Source of the DNA: Balneolaceae bacterium | GTDB lineage: Bacteria > Bacteroidota > Rhodothermia > Balneolales > Balneolaceae | DNA length: 36,070 bases | NCBI GenBank assembly: GCA_007135335.1 | Contig: SLJB01000109.1 | Span: 1 to 36,070, forward strand | Direction: 5' to 3' | In this document: positions 29,790 to 36,070 of the stretch, piece by piece | How positions within the stretch are numbered: position 1 is the stretch's first letter | Layout of the letters: every line of letters starts with the position of its first letter | Program-made: the position numbers and the translations under genes | Notes under the pieces: generated by a model | Told to the model about the DNA's origin: nothing | The model's input: only the letters and a program-made list of their open reading frames with translations | The model's database searches: none

Positions 29790-29837
29790 AAAACGGGTGG
29801 TTAAGGTGGCAAAACCCTGCTTAAACACCCGTTTTTT
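29790..29837 (+). terminator. Hairpin with U tract between argG and argH
   Basis: AAAACGGGTGGTTAAG (29790-29805) / CTTAAACACCCGTTTT (29820-29835), one internal mismatch, then more T residues. Confidence 0.65.
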
Positions 29838-29869
29838 ATCATTTAAATATCAACTCCACGCACAAATAG

Positions 29870-31180
29870 ATGTCTAAACTCTGGCAAAACCCCACTGATC
29901 AATCAAAAACGGATACTGCAAAAAAAGTTGAGGCATTTACCGTGGGCAATGATTATCTGCTCGACCGGCAGCTGGTTCCCTTTGATATACAGGCCTCAAA
30001 AGTTCATGCAAAAGCCATATACAAAGCCGGTGTTCTTACTGAAAAAGAGCTGAATGATCTGCTCGAAGGGCTGTCTGAAATTGAAAAAGCCTGGGAGCAG
30101 GGAACCTTTGAAATCACTCTTGCAGATGAAGACATGCATACCGCTATTGAAAATGCACTGGTTGAGAAACTGGGAGAGTCCGGAAAAAAAATCCATACCG
30201 CGCGTTCAAGAAATGATCAGGTACTAACGGCTGTCCGGCTATTCGAAAAGAAGGCACTCGAGACCGTTCTTTTTGGAATTAAAAAAACTGCAGAACTCCT
30301 GATCAGCCTGGGTGAAGAGCACGAAAATGTGCCCATGCCGGGTTTCACACATACCCGAAAAGCCATGCTGAGCAGTGTAGGGCTCTGGGCCGGTGGTTTT
30401 GCTGAATTGCTGATCATGCAGCTGGAAGCCTCATCAGGAATCAAAAGTCTGATTAGCCGATCTCCCTTAGGCACAGCGGCAGGTTTTGGCACCACGTTTG
30501 ATATTGACCGGGAATTTGAAGCAAAGGAACTGGGCTTCGAGGTGCCGCTATTCTGCTCAACAACCGCACAGCTTTCACGGGGTTGGGTTGAGATGCAATT
30601 TGTTCAATATCTTGCATCGGTTACGGTGATATTAAGCAGATTAGCTGCGGATGTGATTCAGATGAGCAGTGAGTCAACCCCCTATTTTCTGCTGGATAGC
30701 GTAGTGTGTACGGGCTCTTCTATCATGCCGCAGAAAAAGAATCCCGATCTTGCCGAACTGATTCGCGGCCGGCACGCACAGGTAGCAGGGCAGGCTGCAA
30801 CGCTGCAGTCCCTGATTATTAATTTGGGCAGCGGCTATCACAGGGATTTACAGCTTACAAAAGAGCCTGTGATAAAGGCAGTGTCGGATACACTTGAAAT
30901 GCTGGAAGCTTCACAGATGCTTATCCGTCATATTGAGCCAAACAGGAATGAAATGGAAGCCGCTTGTACCAGTGAGTTGTTTGCAGCGGAAGCAGCTAAT
31001 AAGCTTGTAAAAGAAGAGGGAATATCATTCAGGGAAGCTTATCACATCGTAAAAACAGATCCTGAAATTTCTAAGATGCTGCATTGGAGTGAAATGATAA
31101 ACAAATATACCCACCTTGGATCTCCGGGAAATCCCGGAATAAAAGAATTAAAAAACAAATTGCATCAATTAGAGAGCTGA
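29870..31180 (+). CDS. argH: Argininosuccinate lyase
   Basis: DEDMHTAIENAL, HTARSRNDQVLTAVRLF, GSSIMPQKKNPDLAELIRGR. Confidence 0.97.
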   Translation: MSKLWQNPTDQSKTDTAKKVEAFTVGNDYLLDRQLVPFDIQASKVHAKAIYKAGVLTEKELNDLLEGLSEIEKAWEQGTFEITLADEDMHTAIENALVEKLGESGKKIHTARSRNDQVLTAVRLFEKKALETVLFGIKKTAELLISLGEEHENVPMPGFTHTRKAMLSSVGLWAGGFAELLIMQLEASSGIKSLISRSPLGTAAGFGTTFDIDREFEAKELGFEVPLFCSTTAQLSRGWVEMQFVQYLASVTVILSRLAADVIQMSSESTPYFLLDSVVCTGSSIMPQKKNPDLAELIRGRHAQVAGQAATLQSLIINLGSGYHRDLQLTKEPVIKAVSDTLEMLEASQMLIRHIEPNRNEMEAACTSELFAAEAANKLVKEEGISFREAYHIVKTDPEISKMLHWSEMINKYTHLGSPGNPGIKELKNKLHQLES

Positions 31181-31251
31181 AACCGCTTTAGTTATAAATT
31201 TAGCGCCTAATAAATTTTCATCAGAAGCAATTAAAATTAAAAAAAAATATC

Positions 31252-31265
31252 TAAAAGCGCTTTTA
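31252..31265. promoter_or_regulatory. Perfect 14-bp palindrome TAAAAGCGCTTTTA upstream of susC-like gene (LacI-family-type operator)
   Basis: Self-complementary; AAAGCGCTTT core resembles LacI/CcpA-family operators; lies in the 317-nt argH-susC gap. Confidence 0.5.
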
Positions 31266-31497
31266 AGTATAATTATTTTAATTTTTGTCAAACCATTATT
31301 GCATTTCTTAGAAAATAGCACTATCCATGGTGTTCAATATTGAGTACCAATCAATTCGTGCCTCTGCTTAAAGGCTACTTAATAAGTAAACTAAGCAGAT
31401 AATTCCACTTACATAATTCAACCAGCTTTATCCTTTAATAATAACCTGTACATTTTATTTGTACCTAATCAATTACTCATTAACCAAAACAATTTCT

Positions 31498-34400
31498 ATG
31501 AAAAGTAAACTTTACATACTCTTTCTTGCTCTGTTTTGCTTTGCTGCATCAGAGGCTTATAGTCAGGGTTACACAGTTTCCGGAACGGTAACAGATGCAA
31601 CAACAGGCGAAGCTTTGCCTGGCACAACCGTAACTGTTCCGGCTCTAAACAGAGGTGGTGTAACTGACATTGATGGAAACTATTCTTTTAATTTGCCGCC
31701 CGGTGAGCATCAGGTGGTCATATCTTTTGTTGGCTATCAAAGATTCAGCCGCAACATAACGATCACAGATGCTGATGTAACACTAAACATTGAGCTCCGG
31801 CTTGATGTTGTTGGATTAGATCAGGTTGTGGTTGTTGGATACGGTGAAATTTCCCGCAGGGAGGTAACAGGCGCAATTGCATCGGTACGTGGTGAGGATT
31901 TTCAATTTGCCCCGGTTAACACGGTGGAGAATGCAATGCAAGGCCGAACCGCCGGAGTATTTATTCAGCAAGATGGCGGGAAGCTGGGTCAGGGTATTCA
32001 AATGAGAATCAGGGGTGCGTCTTCCGTATCTGCAAGTAATCAGCCTCTTTATGTTATTGATGGCGTTCCCATTGTGATGGACAATTTTTCCGTGAGTGCC
32101 GCAGCTACAAACCCACTTGCACAGTTTAATTTTAATGATGTGGAATCCATTCAGGTACTTAAAGATGCTTCCGCAGCTGCTATTTACGGTTCGAGGGCTG
32201 CGAATGGTGTAGTGTTGATTACAACCCGGCAGGGTCGCCCGGGCCAAACACAGTTCAATTATTCATTTCAGCAGGGTTTCAGTGAACCAACCAACACTGT
32301 TGATATGATGAATGCCCAGGATTACATTAACTATATGTATCAGGCCGCTGTTAACGGGGATCGTGTTGCCGGGAGTGATTGGCGGGTACCTGAAATCGAA
32401 TGGGTACTTGATACCTATTCTTTGGGTACAGACTGGAGAAGATGTCTTGATACACAATTTGGCGGTCAAGGCCTCGATTGCCCGGTTGATACCGACTGGC
32501 AAAGTGAAGCTTTTCAGGATGCCAGCATGTTTACACACGATCTTTCTGCTTCAGGCGGTAACGAATCAACTCGCTTTTATGTAAGCGGACACTATAGCGA
32601 TCAGGATGGAATTCTTATCAACGACCGTTTCCAGAGAATTTCTGCTCGTATAAATCTGGATCATACAGCGTCTGAAAAGCTAAACCTTGGAATGAATCTT
32701 ACAACCGGGCGTAGTTTCCACAACAGGCTCTCAACAGATAACGCATTTTCAACTCCTATTCAGTTGATTGCGCTCATGCCAATAAGCCCGCTTTATTATC
32801 CTGAAGCCGGTTCACTTCCGAATTATGTTCCAACCGATATATTAAATGACGATACATTTTACTATAACGGTGTAATCCACAGAGATTTTACCAAGTATGA
32901 AGTTACTACCATGAGAACTACAGGTAATTTCCACCTGGGATATAGTGTAAGGCCCGATCTTGAATGGAGATCTGAATTTTCCGCTGATATTGTAACCGGT
33001 AAAGATGATCAATGGTATAGCCCGCGTGTGGCTCGCGGGTTTGCTACTGCTGCAAATGGCGGATATGCATCTGTTGCATGGCAGCAGACAGCTTCTTATA
33101 CAACATCACATTTCCTGTCGTTTAATTCAGATATTTCTCAAAATTCAACCCTGAATGCAACAGCCGGCCTTAGCTATCAGTATAATGACTATAACTATAG
33201 CTTCACTGCAGGTTCCGGTTTTCCTAACGATTCATTTCAGAGGCTGACAAGTGCGGCGAACGTACTTTCCGGCTCTACAACCGGATCGGAATATAGTTTC
33301 CTCTCCTATTTTGCAAGAGCAAACTACTCATTACTCGACCGTTACCTCCTCTCAGTTAGCGGGCGAGTGGATGGTTCATCACGTTTCGGGCGGGATAACC
33401 GTTATGGATTTTTCCCGGCTGCTTCACTCGGTTGGATTCTGACTGATGAAGATTTCGCCGAACCAATACTTGATATCCTTACATATCTGAAGATTCGAAC
33501 CAGTTATGGAATTACCGGTAATGCTGCCATCAGTAACTTCGGCTCACTGGGGCTTTGGGGGGGTACTTCCTATGCAGGACTTTCAGGTACCAATCCATCA
33601 CAGATTCCAAACCCAAACCTAACCTGGGAAACTACAAGGCAGTTTAACATCGGTTTCGACTACGGTTTCTTCAATAACAGAATTAGTGGTGAATTTGACT
33701 ACTATGTTAAGAATACTGAAGATTTGCTACTTAGTGTTCAGATTCCTTCAAGCTCCGGTTTCAGCACAACGCTTAGAAACGTAGGTAACATGGAGAATAA
33801 AGGGTGGGAACTGGTTGTGAATACCATCAACGTAGATGGAAGACTGAGCTGGACAAGTAATTTCAATATTTCCTCGAACAGAAATAAGATTACAAATCTT
33901 GATGGTCAGGTAATCACTGCAGGCCTTGCCAATCTCAATCGGGCGATGGAAGGTTATTCAATTGGTGTTTTCTATGCTCCTGAATTCTACGGAGTAGATG
34001 CTGAAAATGGGGATGCTCTTTTCAGTATTTATGAAGATGAAACTTCTTGCAATAACTTCGTGGAGACCACAACCAGCTATAATGCTGCAACACGTTGTGT
34101 AATTGGTAACCCTAATCCAAAATTTGTTGGTGGAATTGGAAATTCAATACGCTATCGTGGTTTTGACCTGAATGTACTCTTCCAGTTCGTTTATGGAAAT
34201 GATGCCTACATTGGGGGGCATGGAAGATGGAGCCGTGGTAACGGTATTTTTGAGGACAACTCCACAATAGATCAGCTCAACAGCTGGACTCCGCAAAACC
34301 GGGATACCAATGTACCTGAGGCCCGATACATCATTACAAATGGGAATCAGCACTCTTCAAGATATATTTCTGATGCATCATATATGCGCCTGAAAAATGT

Positions 34401-34623
34401 AACACTTGGTTATGAACTCCCTGTTAACATAATACGCCAACTCGGTTTAAATAAAGTTCGTTTCTATGCAACCGGTGTGAACCTGCTCACCTGGACAAGC
34501 TATGAAGGATGGGATCCGGAAATGAATACAGACTTCCTGGCAGATAACATTTCACAGGGAACAGACTTCTACACTGCTCCGCAGGCCCGTACCATTACTT
34601 TCGGGATTGACATTGGTTTTTAA
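31498..34623 (+). CDS. SusC/RagA-family TonB-linked outer membrane receptor
   Basis: Signal peptide MKSKLYILFLALFCFAASEAYSQ; YTVSGTVTDATTGEALPGTTVTV carboxypeptidase-like domain; VVVGYGEISRREVTGAI; MRIRGASSVSASNQPLYVIDGVP; DASAAAIYGSRAANGVVLITT. Confidence 0.97.
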   Translation: MKSKLYILFLALFCFAASEAYSQGYTVSGTVTDATTGEALPGTTVTVPALNRGGVTDIDGNYSFNLPPGEHQVVISFVGYQRFSRNITITDADVTLNIELRLDVVGLDQVVVVGYGEISRREVTGAIASVRGEDFQFAPVNTVENAMQGRTAGVFIQQDGGKLGQGIQMRIRGASSVSASNQPLYVIDGVPIVMDNFSVSAAATNPLAQFNFNDVESIQVLKDASAAAIYGSRAANGVVLITTRQGRPGQTQFNYSFQQGFSEPTNTVDMMNAQDYINYMYQAAVNGDRVAGSDWRVPEIEWVLDTYSLGTDWRRCLDTQFGGQGLDCPVDTDWQSEAFQDASMFTHDLSASGGNESTRFYVSGHYSDQDGILINDRFQRISARINLDHTASEKLNLGMNLTTGRSFHNRLSTDNAFSTPIQLIALMPISPLYYPEAGSLPNYVPTDILNDDTFYYNGVIHRDFTKYEVTTMRTTGNFHLGYSVRPDLEWRSEFSADIVTGKDDQWYSPRVARGFATAANGGYASVAWQQTASYTTSHFLSFNSDISQNSTLNATAGLSYQYNDYNYSFTAGSGFPNDSFQRLTSAANVLSGSTTGSEYSFLSYFARANYSLLDRYLLSVSGRVDGSSRFGRDNRYGFFPAASLGWILTDEDFAEPILDILTYLKIRTSYGITGNAAISNFGSLGLWGGTSYAGLSGTNPSQIPNPNLTWETTRQFNIGFDYGFFNNRISGEFDYYVKNTEDLLLSVQIPSSSGFSTTLRNVGNMENKGWELVVNTINVDGRLSWTSNFNISSNRNKITNLDGQVITAGLANLNRAMEGYSIGVFYAPEFYGVDAENGDALFSIYEDETSCNNFVETTTSYNAATRCVIGNPNPKFVGGIGNSIRYRGFDLNVLFQFVYGNDAYIGGHGRWSRGNGIFEDNSTIDQLNSWTPQNRDTNVPEARYIITNGNQHSSRYISDASYMRLKNVTLGYELPVNIIRQLGLNKVRFYATGVNLLTWTSYEGWDPEMNTDFLADNISQGTDFYTAPQARTITFGIDIGF

Positions 34624-34663
34624 ACAGGAGTTTGTAAACAAGAACATCACGATATAATTCATT

Positions 34664-36064
34664 ATGAAAATATATAAACACTTATTTTTAATACTCATCC
34701 TCGGTGTTACTTTCTCAGGATGTGGAGATCTCCTTGATCTGGAGCCTCAGGCATCAATCTCGGATGAAATTGCACTTTCAAACCCCGATAACGTAGAAAC
34801 CGCTCTTGTGGGGGGGTACGCTGCGCTGGGCGGTGCTAATGCTTACGGAGGTCATTACATATTTCTGACCGACATCTTTGCAGCCCCGGCAGATGAGATA
34901 TTCTTCAATGGAACATTTACCCAGCCAAGGGAAGTTAATGCGAAATCCATTCTCATTGATAACAGTTATATGGCCGGGTATTGGGCAACAAGCTTCAACA
35001 TCATCAACAGAGCAAATAATGTTCTGGAAGCACTTGATGTATTTGGAACTGATACTGAACGGCGTATCCGCGTAGAAGCCGAAGCCCGGTTTTTACGGGG
35101 AACAGCTTTCTACAATCTTGTAGTTGCATACGGTAAGGCGTACAACGATGGGAATCCACAGAGTAATCCGGGAGTGCCATTAATCCTTACACCTACAAGA
35201 GCTGCCGATGAAACACTTGAGGTTGAAAGAGCCTCTGTTGCTGAAGTTTATGATCTTGTACTTTCGGATCTTTCCTTTGCAATGGAGAATCTTCCCACTT
35301 CAAACGGATTTTTGGCAGATACATACGTAGCAAGTGCAATGCTTGCCAGGGTGTATCTGAGTATGGGCAACTTTGAGCAGTCAGGGGCACATGCCCAGCG
35401 GGTTATAGGATCAGGAAATTACGCTCTGTATGCTGATATCAGTGACAATTATGTGCGAGTTCAGAATGGATCTGAAACCATTTTTGCCATTCAAAATACT
35501 GAAACAACATTCAGTAATGATATGGCAGTATTCTATGCACCTACCTCCTCTTTCGGCCGTGCCGATGTTCAGGTTAGAGATCCGCATCTCGAGAATTATG
35601 AACCGGGTGATGCCCGCGCAGATTTGTTTGTGGAAACAACAAGGGGTCGCATGACATTGAAATATGCCTCCCTTGATCCATCCGTTGACCCACGACGAAG
35701 AAACATTACTGTTCTGAGGTTAGCTGAGATGCACCTGATTCGTGCAGAAGTAAATGTAAGGCTTACAGGTTCCGGAAATGCCGGAATTGGGAGTGCCACT
35801 CCCGAAGATGACATCAATGCAATTCGAGCCAGAGTTGGCCTCGACCCACTTGCCGGCGTTACTCTTGCACAAGTTTTACAGGAAAGACGAAATGAGCTGA
35901 TGTTTGAAGGCCAGTTGCTTAACGATCTGAAAAGATTGGAAAGCTTTACAATAGATCTGAACGATCAGCAGGTTCCGTGGAACGCCGACAGGATGGTATT
36001 TCCTATTCCTGAACGCGAATTGAATGTGAATTCAAGACTTGTTCAGAATCCCGGTTATAACTAA
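34664..36064 (+). CDS. SusD/RagB-family nutrient-binding outer membrane lipoprotein
   Basis: Lipobox LILGVTFSGCGDLLDLEPQ; RVEAEARFLRGTAFYNLVVAYG; RRNELMFEGQLLNDLKRL; C-terminal MVFPIPERELNVNSRLVQNPGYN. Confidence 0.97.
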   Translation: MKIYKHLFLILILGVTFSGCGDLLDLEPQASISDEIALSNPDNVETALVGGYAALGGANAYGGHYIFLTDIFAAPADEIFFNGTFTQPREVNAKSILIDNSYMAGYWATSFNIINRANNVLEALDVFGTDTERRIRVEAEARFLRGTAFYNLVVAYGKAYNDGNPQSNPGVPLILTPTRAADETLEVERASVAEVYDLVLSDLSFAMENLPTSNGFLADTYVASAMLARVYLSMGNFEQSGAHAQRVIGSGNYALYADISDNYVRVQNGSETIFAIQNTETTFSNDMAVFYAPTSSFGRADVQVRDPHLENYEPGDARADLFVETTRGRMTLKYASLDPSVDPRRRNITVLRLAEMHLIRAEVNVRLTGSGNAGIGSATPEDDINAIRARVGLDPLAGVTLAQVLQERRNELMFEGQLLNDLKRLESFTIDLNDQQVPWNADRMVFPIPERELNVNSRLVQNPGYN

Positions 36065-36070
36065 CCACTA

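Noticed and set aside
1-36070. CRISPR arrays, tRNA/rRNA genes, transposases or prophage
   Set aside because: No regularly spaced repeats, cloverleaf-type sequences or transposase/integrase motifs were recognised by eye; a tRNAscan/Infernal run would be needed to exclude small RNAs fully.

Overview
36 kb accessory/housekeeping window, probably from the Bacteroidota/Balneolota-Rhodothermota side of the tree (inferred from the SusC/SusD pair, NfeD-slipin and general gene style; not proven). From left to right it holds: the end of an RND efflux adaptor plus an AcrB-type pump; a GntP permease; a phosphotriesterase-like lipoprotein; a cupin; a large TPR-CHAT protease-like protein; FtsY; a CDP-alcohol phosphatidyltransferase; a NUDIX hydrolase; an excisionase-like HTH gene with a small partner; a PqqD-like protein plus an HprK-like kinase in a likely scpA/M28-peptidase operon; a MarR regulator; a degraded PiT-like permease next to an intact NptA-type Na/Pi cotransporter; a GNAT-nitrilase fusion; a K+ channel; an isoaspartyl peptidase/asparaginase; slipin-NfeD; argF-argG-argH; and a SusC/SusD pair. 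Strongest finding: a 20-codon leader ORF, MNYSTEHTFSTLRRRRPWGA*, with four consecutive Arg codons. It is followed by mutually exclusive hairpins and a canonical terminator upstream of argFGH, which is the architecture of ribosome-mediated arginine attenuation. Second: the PiT-like permease N-terminus can be rebuilt only through a one-base frameshift in a homopolymer plus an amber codon. Third: a PqqD/HprK-like pair with no recognisable precursor, resembling an RRE/kinase module of peptide-modification loci. Several perfect palindromes that may be operators are also reported.
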